DNA from: Marinobacter denitrificans | GTDB lineage: Bacteria > Pseudomonadota > Gammaproteobacteria > Pseudomonadales > Oleiphilaceae | Direction of reading: 5' to 3' | Assembly: GCF_008795955.1 (NCBI RefSeq) | Contig: NZ_VMHN01000002.1 | Span: 248,001 to 312,000 of the forward strand | Length of the DNA: 64,000 bases | Shown here: positions 10,669 through 17,776 of the stretch, one piece after another | Numbering within the stretch: the stretch's first letter is position 1 | Layout: every line of letters starts with the position of its first letter | Notes under the pieces: generated by a model | Told to the model about the DNA's origin: nothing | What the model saw: the letters and a program-made list of their open reading frames with translations, nothing else | The model's database searches: none | Position numbers and translations under genes: made by a program

Positions 10669-12294
10669 ATGGGTATAACCAGCCACAAAAAACGGATTGC
10701 CGGTGCCATCATCGCAGCCTCGGTAACCTGTGGTGTCGAGGCGCAGCTGGCACAGAACCTTACCATTCACCCCAAGGCCCTGGCATTGGGGAACGCCGTT
10801 ACGGCAGATCCACCCGGCATCATGGCCATTCACTACAATCCGGCGGGCCTGACCAAGCTTGATGGGCGCCAGCTTGAAGTGAACCTGATGAGTATCTATC
10901 TGGATATCGATGCGGATTTCCACGCCCCGGACGGCTACGAGATTTTCGGTATTGATGGCCTTGAGACAGATCCCCTGACCGGGAAACAGCGTGATCCCGT
11001 TGCCAACAAACACAGCCATACCAATAACGTTGCTCTCTATGTGCCGGGGGTTGGCATACTGAGGGCGCCTCCGGGACCTGCAGTGGCGCCATCTGCCGGT
11101 ATCAGTATCAACCCGCCGGGGTCGAAGCTCACCTTCGGTAATGCCTTCTATCTGCCTCTGGCTGCCGGATTCTATCGGGACAAGGACGATCCGGGTCGCT
11201 ACATGCCCCAGGCAACGGCCCTTCAGCGGACAACGTATCTGTCGCCCACAGTCGGATACAAGATCAATGATGAATGGGCCGTTGGTGCCGGTATCCACCT
11301 CTCCCATATGGGCATTGCCGCTGATCAGTACATGCGCGCCCCGAATATGCTGCTGGGCGTTGCTGAAGTTCTTCAGGATGCCTTTAACTGTGAAAGCGGG
11401 GACGAGCCTCTGCAGCCCTGGCTGGCACTTTGCGGCGGTAACGTCGGCCCCTGGGATGATATCGGTGCACTCAGTATAAATGTGCAGGAAACGCTGTCGC
11501 CCACTTACGCGCTTGGGGTGATGTGGGAACCGACGGACTGGTTTACCTGGGGCGCAAGCTATACCTCGGAAGCCGACATGAACCTCAAGGGTACTTTCGA
11601 GATCGAGTATACCGACGACTGGTCCGGTTTCTGGCAAAGCGTGAACGGGTCTGTGCTGGGCGCCATCACTTCGGCCATTCTGAGCCTGCCGTCCGGGGCG
11701 CCCAGGGAGGCGGGCAATGTATCCATGGACCTGACCTATCCCCAGCATTTCCAGACCGGTATCAGTGTGGATGTGCATCCCAAGCTGACCGTCAATGTGG
11801 ATGTGGGCTGGACCGACTACAAACAGTGGGATGCCTTTGTGTTCCGGTTCGACCGCAACCTGGAATTCCTCAATGCCGCGAGAATTCTGTCGCCGGACAA
11901 TGCCACGCCGAGTACTTTACGGTTGCCGCTTGGCTTTACGGACCAGTGGAACTGGGGTTTCGGCCTGGAATTCCATGCCTCATCCCGTCTGGATCTCCGC
12001 GCGGGAGTCGAAATTCGCGACTCGGTCATTCCCGATGACCAGCGCAGTATCATGGCGCCATTTGGCGGGGCCAATCTATACAGCGTCGGGATGGGCTATC
12101 AGTGGGACAAGGACACTGAAATTGACATGAACCTGAGTTACCTGCAGTCCATCGAAACCATTCCGGCCAATGGCAGTTGTAACCTGAACTGTGACAATAT
12201 AACCAACATCATCTACAACCCCTACGCGGGCCTGGATGTAAAAACCTCGCTTCGGGTGGTGATGGCGGGCCTAAGCTTCCGCACCAAATTCTGA
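10669..12294 (+). CDS. FadL/OmpP1-family outer-membrane channel
   Basis: 541 residues, longer than FadL (about 420-450). A signal peptide ends near VEAQLAQ; it is followed by the family's N-terminal region with the NPAGLTKL motif (about residues 57-64), and the rest is strand-rich ending in an aromatic FRTKF, as expected for a barrel inserted by BAM. FadL channels admit long-chain fatty acids and other hydrophobic compounds through a lateral opening. Extra loops (about residues 90-150 and 225-265, the latter with two pairs of cysteines) lengthen it. In an oil-associated marine genus an alkane or lipid substrate is reasonable, but that is inference. A MalM-like lipoprotein gene follows after 35 bp. 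Confidence 0.82.
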   Translation: MGITSHKKRIAGAIIAASVTCGVEAQLAQNLTIHPKALALGNAVTADPPGIMAIHYNPAGLTKLDGRQLEVNLMSIYLDIDADFHAPDGYEIFGIDGLETDPLTGKQRDPVANKHSHTNNVALYVPGVGILRAPPGPAVAPSAGISINPPGSKLTFGNAFYLPLAAGFYRDKDDPGRYMPQATALQRTTYLSPTVGYKINDEWAVGAGIHLSHMGIAADQYMRAPNMLLGVAEVLQDAFNCESGDEPLQPWLALCGGNVGPWDDIGALSINVQETLSPTYALGVMWEPTDWFTWGASYTSEADMNLKGTFEIEYTDDWSGFWQSVNGSVLGAITSAILSLPSGAPREAGNVSMDLTYPQHFQTGISVDVHPKLTVNVDVGWTDYKQWDAFVFRFDRNLEFLNAARILSPDNATPSTLRLPLGFTDQWNWGFGLEFHASSRLDLRAGVEIRDSVIPDDQRSIMAPFGGANLYSVGMGYQWDKDTEIDMNLSYLQSIETIPANGSCNLNCDNITNIIYNPYAGLDVKTSLRVVMAGLSFRTKF

Positions 12295-12329
12295 CGCGAA
12301 AACGTCTGCAAACAGGGTGATCAGCCCCC

Positions 12330-13382
12330 ATGCGTAAATGCCATTTGTTGGTTGTCACCTGTCTGGTTGTCGCCATGGCAGGATGCCAGTCCTCAGGTTC
12401 AACTTCATCAGCAGGCCGCGAGGGGTATTTTACCTGGGTCGATGAGCAGGGTCAGGTGCGGCATACGCCGATCCCGGAAGCTGCGGCTGATAACGAGAAA
12501 GCTGACGAAGAGCGTGGGCAGAAAGATCAGGAAGAAGCGCAGAGAGCAGACGGGACAGAAAGTCGCGAGAGCTTAGCGTCACAAAAGTATGACGATGAAT
12601 TCAATCTGGAAAACTACCCGGACGGTAATCAACTGGAAAAAGACGGTTATATCCGGCCCGGAGAGCCCCAGCCCTATTTCACGTGGCGGGATGCGGAGGG
12701 CAATTTCCGTGTCAGCTATTATCAGCCGGATACCCGGTCCGCCGTTGAAAAGGGACGTATAAAACCGCCGGTCGAGCTGACGGAAGCGAGTATTCATCAG
12801 GCCGGCGCGGTGTCGGGGGAGGCCGCCCTGCCAGAGGGTGCTGATCCTGAGGCCATGGCGGTTCTGGGTATGGAGCCCAATGCGGAATCCTTCTTTGCAC
12901 AATGGTCCCGTAAGTGCTGCCGGAATATGGACAGGGCAGAGTCAGAGGACTGGCAGCAGGGCCGGGAATTCGGCATTGATATGGACGAAACTGCCCCTGT
13001 CCATTCTTTCAGCACCGGCGATAGCCCTTATCGACTGGTAAGGCTGCCCTCGGCGGAAACTCATAATGATTTCATCCTTCGTCTCAGGTCGTTTGCCAAT
13101 AACGGGGTCTTTGTGCCTTCCGTGGCTTTTCTGGATGGCTCTTTTGCGCCTGTGCGTGTGGTAACCGACCTGGTCGCCGAATATGTGCCGGAATCCTGGC
13201 ACAGTCATGGCTTTCTCCAGGCCTATATTCCGGTCTTTCCAGGGCGGGGGGAGCGCTGGATAGTGCTGTTTACGCGGGACGAGGACCTGGCCGGCCAAAC
13301 CGTCATCGAGGGAAAATACGGGCCCGAGGCCATTCCCCACACCCGTACCGGCGAGCTCGGACTTTCACGGGAAGGGGAGTGA
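12330..13382 (+). CDS. MalM-like lipoprotein
   Basis: 350 residues. The signal peptide ends in a lipobox (VAMAGC, Cys19), so this is a lipoprotein. A short DUF4124-like segment (GYFTWVDEQGQVRHTPI) is repeated in part later (PYFTWRDAEGNFRVSYY). Between them is a charged, Glu/Gln-rich linker. The C-terminal 150 residues (VHSFSTGDSPYRLVRLP to QTVIEGKYGPEAIP) resemble the MalM domain, a periplasmic domain of unknown action. It is last in the C39/beta-barrel/FadL operon and stops 7 bp before a convergent deacetylase gene. I infer an outer-membrane-anchored accessory for the two barrels. Confidence 0.65.
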   Translation: MRKCHLLVVTCLVVAMAGCQSSGSTSSAGREGYFTWVDEQGQVRHTPIPEAAADNEKADEERGQKDQEEAQRADGTESRESLASQKYDDEFNLENYPDGNQLEKDGYIRPGEPQPYFTWRDAEGNFRVSYYQPDTRSAVEKGRIKPPVELTEASIHQAGAVSGEAALPEGADPEAMAVLGMEPNAESFFAQWSRKCCRNMDRAESEDWQQGREFGIDMDETAPVHSFSTGDSPYRLVRLPSAETHNDFILRLRSFANNGVFVPSVAFLDGSFAPVRVVTDLVAEYVPESWHSHGFLQAYIPVFPGRGERWIVLFTRDEDLAGQTVIEGKYGPEAIPHTRTGELGLSREGE

Positions 13383-13389
13383 GCAGGCA

Positions 13390-14421
13390 CTAGTCCTCAG
13401 GCTTACTCAGATCGAGCCACTGCTGGGATAGCCAGTAGAAACTGCCATCCCGAGCAGGGTGGGTGCAGTTGTAGCGGAAGCGACGGCTGTTGAAACGCTC
13501 GGGGGCTTTGAGCATGACTTTATTGCCAGTGGCCTTGAAATCTATACGGCCCTGTCCCGAAGCAAAACAGCTCAGCCTGTCTGGGCTGATGCCGTCCTGG
13601 AGAGTGAACTCAAGAGTCGGCGGGTTGTTTTCAATAACGCCATCCGGCAGTTCGTCGGCATCCACAGGTAGCGCCTTGCTGCGCAGCTTGTCCTTCAGAC
13701 TGTTGAGCTGGCCATAGGCATTCGCCATGGGGAAGCGGGGCAGTCGGGTGGCCCCGGAGGTAGCGCCGATGGCACCCGACTGTTGGCCATAGCCAAGCCA
13801 ACCGCGTTCGGAAATCTTTTCCTCCAGTGCTTCGTCAAATTCGCCGTAGGGATAGGCGAACATCGGAACATCAATGCCCAGCCTGTCTGCCAGGGTTTCC
13901 TGGGCGATATCCAGGCTGCTTTCCACGCGTTGTGCCCAGTCGTCCTGACTTTCATCCGGGCGCTTAGCCAGGTGGCCGTGGTCCTCGCTGTGGTTGGCAA
14001 TGGTCACGCCGCTTCTTTTACGTACCTCATCAAGCTGGTCCCACGTCATGTAGCCATGGCTGCCTATGGCATCGGTGTTAACGAAGATGGTGTACGGGTA
14101 ACCTCGCTTATCGAGCTCCGGTACTGCGCTGGAATAGACCGATTCGTAGGCATCGTCAAAGGTAATGGCTGCCTGCTTCCGGCTATCCAGCTTGCCATCC
14201 AGTGCCTCGCGGGTGCCGCTCTCCAGAGGTACAACCTCGATGCCCAGCTCCTCAATCATGTCCATCTGCCCCTCGAACAGAGAGACAGAGGTGCTGGTGG
14301 AGGGAGGTGTGGAATCACTGACATGATGATACTGAAGCACCACGAGATCAGCTTTCGCGGCCAGGGCAAAACCGGCCAGCGATACCATCAGAAGGGATCG
14401 GGTCGTCAATCGTTTCACCAT
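13390..14421 (-). CDS. Secreted polysaccharide deacetylase (NodB-like) with C-terminal extension
   Basis: 343 residues. A signal peptide (RSLLMVSLAGFALAAKA) leads into a NodB-type domain: the catalytic TFDDAY motif near residue 86, then NHSEDHGHL carrying the two metal-binding histidines, and FAYPYGEFD. The last 110 residues (after about 230) form a separate beta-rich region with two cysteines that is not part of the NodB fold. Family members remove N- or O-acetyl groups from polysaccharides such as poly-N-acetylglucosamine or peptidoglycan. It sits alone, convergent with the MalM-like gene. No polysaccharide synthesis genes are nearby, so the substrate is open. Confidence 0.82.
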   Translation of the reverse strand: MVKRLTTRSLLMVSLAGFALAAKADLVVLQYHHVSDSTPPSTSTSVSLFEGQMDMIEELGIEVVPLESGTREALDGKLDSRKQAAITFDDAYESVYSSAVPELDKRGYPYTIFVNTDAIGSHGYMTWDQLDEVRKRSGVTIANHSEDHGHLAKRPDESQDDWAQRVESSLDIAQETLADRLGIDVPMFAYPYGEFDEALEEKISERGWLGYGQQSGAIGATSGATRLPRFPMANAYGQLNSLKDKLRSKALPVDADELPDGVIENNPPTLEFTLQDGISPDRLSCFASGQGRIDFKATGNKVMLKAPERFNSRRFRYNCTHPARDGSFYWLSQQWLDLSKPED

Positions 14422-14446
14422 TGTGTCGTCCTCTGTGATCTGGATG

Positions 14447-15109
14447 TCAGGTTCTGAAGTGAGCCTTCAGCACGGAAAACGCCTGATTCAGGTGTTGAAT
14501 GGTTTCGGTTTCACCGCCACGGTCCGGGTGTGCCCGCATCACGGCTCTGCGGAACCGATGTTTCACCTCATCAAATCCTGCCGGTATGCCGTCAAAGCCG
14601 AGGGTAGCGGCTGCTTCACGGGTCTCCACGGGTTCCGGCCGATACCCGCTGCGCCCGGCCCAGAAGTCATCCATCATCCGGTTTATGGATTCTTCGGGCA
14701 TCTCATACTTGGACAGGTCCAGGTAGAAGTTTCGTAACTCGTCTGCCTGGTCAGGAACACCCGTGCCGCCCACAACGGTGCTCTGCTGAAGCCGGATAAC
14801 CAGGGGTGAAATGGTGAGCGTCTCCCCGTTGGTGGCGAGTTGATCCCGGAGACGGTAAAGCACGTGGAACAGCAGAAAGTGAACCGGATAGAGCTTATCC
14901 GGCTCCGCAAAGTTTACGGTACCGATCAGCTCCCAAGGCGCCTTCTGTAGCGTCTTGATGAGCCCGAGCTCATTAATTCCGGCCGGGTTCTGCCGCAGTA
15001 TGCGCTCGGTGGCAACCAACAGGTGCTGAATCTGGAAATTCAGTTTGTCGTTCTGGGAGCCTGGATCGGGAGTTGGCGTGGCGTTCGCTGCCATATCAGG
15101 TTGATTCAT
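14447..15109 (-). CDS. DnaJ-related protein with C-terminal J domain
   Basis: 220 residues. The N-terminal 150 residues match the DNAJ_related type (LLVATERILRQNPAGINELGLI), and the last 60 contain a J-domain with the HPD motif (RRAVMRAHPDRGGETETIQ) that stimulates Hsp70 ATPase activity. It lacks the G/F and zinc-finger regions of DnaJ. Its ATG overlaps the stop of the upstream TetR gene (ATGA), so the two are translationally coupled. Its client is unknown. It is cytoplasmic, with no signal or membrane segment. Confidence 0.82.
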   Translation of the reverse strand: MNQPDMAANATPTPDPGSQNDKLNFQIQHLLVATERILRQNPAGINELGLIKTLQKAPWELIGTVNFAEPDKLYPVHFLLFHVLYRLRDQLATNGETLTISPLVIRLQQSTVVGGTGVPDQADELRNFYLDLSKYEMPEESINRMMDDFWAGRSGYRPEPVETREAAATLGFDGIPAGFDEVKHRFRRAVMRAHPDRGGETETIQHLNQAFSVLKAHFRT

Positions 15110-15780
15110 CCTGTCATGGTAGGGGACGGGGCGTTATTACGGAAGAGGGAGTCCAGTTTCAAACCGTTAAGAAACAGATTGGTCGCGAATCGTGTGGCAT
15201 TTATGGCCTCTGCTTCCGCCTGGGCCGGATGCTTGTGCGCCCGGTGAGCAAGGCGCAGGCTGAGTTCATAGCCAACCCCGAAAAAGGCTGCGCACAGATA
15301 CTCCTGGTCAACGTCAGGCAGCAGGCCACGATCAATGGCGTTTTTCACGTCATCTTCAAGTGAAATCATAGTGAGCCCTAGAATATCTGAACCGAACAGT
15401 TCCCGTATGGCGCGGTCGTTGCGATGGGCAAGTTCGTACACCAGCGGGTCATTGGCGGTGGCTTTGAACAGCGCGAAATAGGCAAAGTAGATGAAGTCGT
15501 CTGTCGAACTGGCAGTCTGCCGGCTTTCGGTAAGATTATGGTTGAGCTGGCCGAGAAAGTCGGTCAACAGGGCCGCAAAAATGTCCTGTTTGCTGGAAAA
15601 ATAATTGTAGAAAGTGCCTGCTGCCAGGCCGGTGCGGCGTACGATATCGCGGATGGTGGAGTTGTCGTAACCGCGTTCCCGGAAACACTCCCGGGCTGCA
15701 TCCAGTATGGCTTTGCGGTTACGAATGCGGTTGAACTCGCGCTTGCCGTACGCTTCTTTTTTTGTCTCTGACATATCCAT
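15106..15780 (-). CDS. TetR-family transcriptional regulator
   Basis: 224 residues from the ATG at 15780, which has AGGA seven bases upstream; a longer frame to 16032 would run into the divergent ttcA gene. The N-terminal helix-turn-helix is typical (RKAILDAARECFRERGYDN, then AGTFYNYFSSKQDIF), followed by a helical ligand/dimer domain. It is coupled to the DnaJ-related gene by a 4-bp overlap and divergent from ttcA across about 70 bp. TetR proteins usually repress their own operon; ligand unknown. Confidence 0.85.
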   Translation of the reverse strand: MDMSETKKEAYGKREFNRIRNRKAILDAARECFRERGYDNSTIRDIVRRTGLAAGTFYNYFSSKQDIFAALLTDFLGQLNHNLTESRQTASSTDDFIYFAYFALFKATANDPLVYELAHRNDRAIRELFGSDILGLTMISLEDDVKNAIDRGLLPDVDQEYLCAAFFGVGYELSLRLAHRAHKHPAQAEAEAINATRFATNLFLNGLKLDSLFRNNAPSPTMTG

Positions 15781-15853
15781 GTCTGTATCCTGTCCCTGGA
15801 ACATTTGCACGCGTATAATCCGACGCTCACTGACCCTATGAACGACGTTATCT

Positions 15854-16765
15854 ATGTCCGAAGCAATCACTGCCAACTCCGAAACTGCCCTGAACTCTGA
15901 AGCAGCACGCAGGCAGAAACTGGAATTCAATAAGCTGCAGAAGCGCCTGCGCCGGGAAATGGGGCAGGCAATTGCTGATTTCTCGATGATCGAAGCCGGC
16001 GATAAAGTCATGTGCTGCCTCTCCGGCGGCAAGGACTCTTACGCCATGCTGGATATTCTGCTCAACCTTCAGAAAAGCGCGCCGGTGCGCTTTGAGCTGA
16101 TTGCCGTGAACCTGGATCAGAAACAACCGGGTTTCCCGGAGGAAGTGTTGCCGGAGTATCTGGAGGCGCTCGGTATTGAGTACCACATCATCGAGAAGGA
16201 CACTTACAGTATTGTTAAGGAAAAAGTGCCCGAAGGGAAGACCACCTGTGGACTTTGTTCCCGCCTACGTCGCGGAATTCTCTATAATTTTGCGGAAGAA
16301 CACAGAGTGACAAAGATTGCTCTGGGCCATCACCGTGACGATCTGCTGGAAACCCTGTTCCTCAATATGTTCTACGGCGGCAAGCTCAAGTCCATGCCGC
16401 CGGTGCTGCATAGTGATGACGGTCGTAATACGGTCATCCGGCCTTTGGCGTATAGCCGTGAGAAGGACATCGCCCGCTACGCCAGGCTGCGGGAGTTCCC
16501 GATCATTCCGTGTAACCTCTGTGGTTCCCAGGAAAACCTGCAGCGCCAGGTGATCAAAGACATGTTCCAGAGTTGGGACAAACAGCATCCCGGGCGTCTG
16601 GAAACCATGTTCCGCGCCCTGTGCAATGTGGAGCCGTCCCACCTTGCCGATACAGGGCTTTACGATTTCCGTGAGGGGGCCCGGCGTTCAGGGGGTGGCC
16701 AGGGCGTGGGAACGGTTGAGCCGGACGCCCCGGATTTCGGCCGGCTGGATGTGCTCAATATCTGA
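15854..16765 (+). CDS. ttcA: tRNA 2-thiocytidine (s2C32) biosynthesis protein TtcA
   Basis: 303 residues. The PP-loop SGGKDS (about residues 57-62) adenylates C32, and the CxxC pairs CGLC (with RLRRG) and CNLC belong to the 4Fe-4S centre used for sulfur transfer. Residues around [19 protein letters not shown] match the TtcA N-terminus. It thiolates cytidine 32 in a subset of tRNAs. It is divergent from the TetR gene, and its stop is 15 bp from that of the convergent TauE/SafE-like gene. Confidence 0.95.
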   Translation: MSEAITANSETALNSEAARRQKLEFNKLQKRLRREMGQAIADFSMIEAGDKVMCCLSGGKDSYAMLDILLNLQKSAPVRFELIAVNLDQKQPGFPEEVLPEYLEALGIEYHIIEKDTYSIVKEKVPEGKTTCGLCSRLRRGILYNFAEEHRVTKIALGHHRDDLLETLFLNMFYGGKLKSMPPVLHSDDGRNTVIRPLAYSREKDIARYARLREFPIIPCNLCGSQENLQRQVIKDMFQSWDKQHPGRLETMFRALCNVEPSHLADTGLYDFREGARRSGGGQGVGTVEPDAPDFGRLDVLNI

Positions 16766-16780
16766 GAGAAGGCGAAAACA

Positions 16781-17479
16781 CTACCCGTGCCCGGAATGCA
16801 TCATTGCGGAGAGTGGCAGGGTCCAGATCCCAAAGCCGATCAGTAGTAACCCGGCTAACTGTCGGAAACGCCTCTGTTCCCGGAGCTTGCTGATCCACGC
16901 GGCGGCGTAGCCGGTTGCCAGCATTGAGGGCAGGGTGCCCAGGCCAAAGAACATCATGGTTGCAGCAGCGCTGCCTACGGTAGGCTGCAAGGCGGCCCAG
17001 CCCAGCGTGCTGTAGACCAGGCCACAGGGTAGCCACCCCCACAGTGCCCCGAGAGCCAGAGCCTGCCCAGCGTGGTGCACCGGCAGTACGCGACTTGTAA
17101 GTGGGGAAAGGCGTTTCCAGACCGGGCCGCCTATTCGCTCTACATAGCGGATGCCCTGCCACCACTGCCCCATGGAAAGCCCCATCAGAATCAGTAGTAT
17201 GCCTGCCAGGGTCCGGAGAAGGGGGCCCAGTTGCGTCCAGTAGCCAGCCGCACTGGTACTGAGCAAGGCAAGCAGCGCTGCAATAAGGGTGTAGCTGCCG
17301 ATGCGCCCGCCGTTGAAGGCCAGCAGCATGAAGGTCTGGCGAAGTCGAAAGCCCTTGCCTACCGGCAGGGCCATGGAGAGGGAAGCACTGATGCCGCCAC
17401 ACATACTCAGACAGTGGGTGCTGCCCAATAGCCCGATCAGGAAGGCGCTGGAATAACTCAGGTAAAGTTCGTCGCCCAT
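16781..17479 (-). CDS. TauE/SafE-like (DsbD transmembrane-type) membrane protein of the cco cluster
   Basis: 232 residues, six or seven hydrophobic segments. CMCGG near the N-terminus (STHCLSMCGGISASL) and LPCGLVYSTLG in the second half give the paired Cys-containing helices of the DsbD/CcdA-like UPF0126 or SafE-type family. Such genes often end the ccoGHIS cluster and are thought to act in copper or redox handling for the oxidase. Its ATG overlaps the ccoS stop by one base (TGATG), so it is translated with ccoS. Function is inferred from position. Confidence 0.75.
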   Translation of the reverse strand: MGDELYLSYSSAFLIGLLGSTHCLSMCGGISASLSMALPVGKGFRLRQTFMLLAFNGGRIGSYTLIAALLALLSTSAAGYWTQLGPLLRTLAGILLILMGLSMGQWWQGIRYVERIGGPVWKRLSPLTSRVLPVHHAGQALALGALWGWLPCGLVYSTLGWAALQPTVGSAAATMMFFGLGTLPSMLATGYAAAWISKLREQRRFRQLAGLLLIGFGIWTLPLSAMMHSGHG

Positions 17480-17733
17480 CAGGAGGTCTGGTCGTCTCCG
17501 GGGTTGTCATCCTCGGCCTTGGTCACCGGGGAGCGTTTATCGCGGGAGGCCGTTTGCTGTTGTGGCTGCTTTGCGTCGTCCGGGATTTTGTCCTTGTCAT
17601 CATCGTAGAGAATGCGATGGGCTGGGCCATCCAGGTCATCATACTGGCCGTTTTTCACCGCCCACGAGAACAGGACAATGCCCAAGGCTACGAGTACCAG
17701 CATGACCGGAACAAGGATCATCACGATTTTCAC
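17479..17733 (-). CDS. ccoS: cbb3-type oxidase assembly protein CcoS
   Basis: 84 residues with one N-terminal transmembrane helix (LVPVMLVLVALGIVLFSWAV), then the family's NGQYDDLDGPAHRIL motif, which identifies CcoS. The C-terminal 35 residues are polar and variable. CcoS is needed for heme and copper insertion into CcoN. It lies 43 bp after ccoI and overlaps the next gene. Confidence 0.92.
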   Translation of the reverse strand: MKIVMILVPVMLVLVALGIVLFSWAVKNGQYDDLDGPAHRILYDDDKDKIPDDAKQPQQQTASRDKRSPVTKAEDDNPGDDQTS

Positions 17734-17776
17734 GGCGCTACCTCAAGCATTGCGGGGGGATTTCTCTTCCACGGTA

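Noticed and set aside
10621..11778. 385-aa open frame on the - strand
   Set aside because: Antisense to the FadL-like gene; no domain or start signal.
15781..16032. 84-residue N-terminal extension of the TetR gene
   Set aside because: It overlaps the start of divergent ttcA, and ATG 15780 has a good ribosome-binding site.
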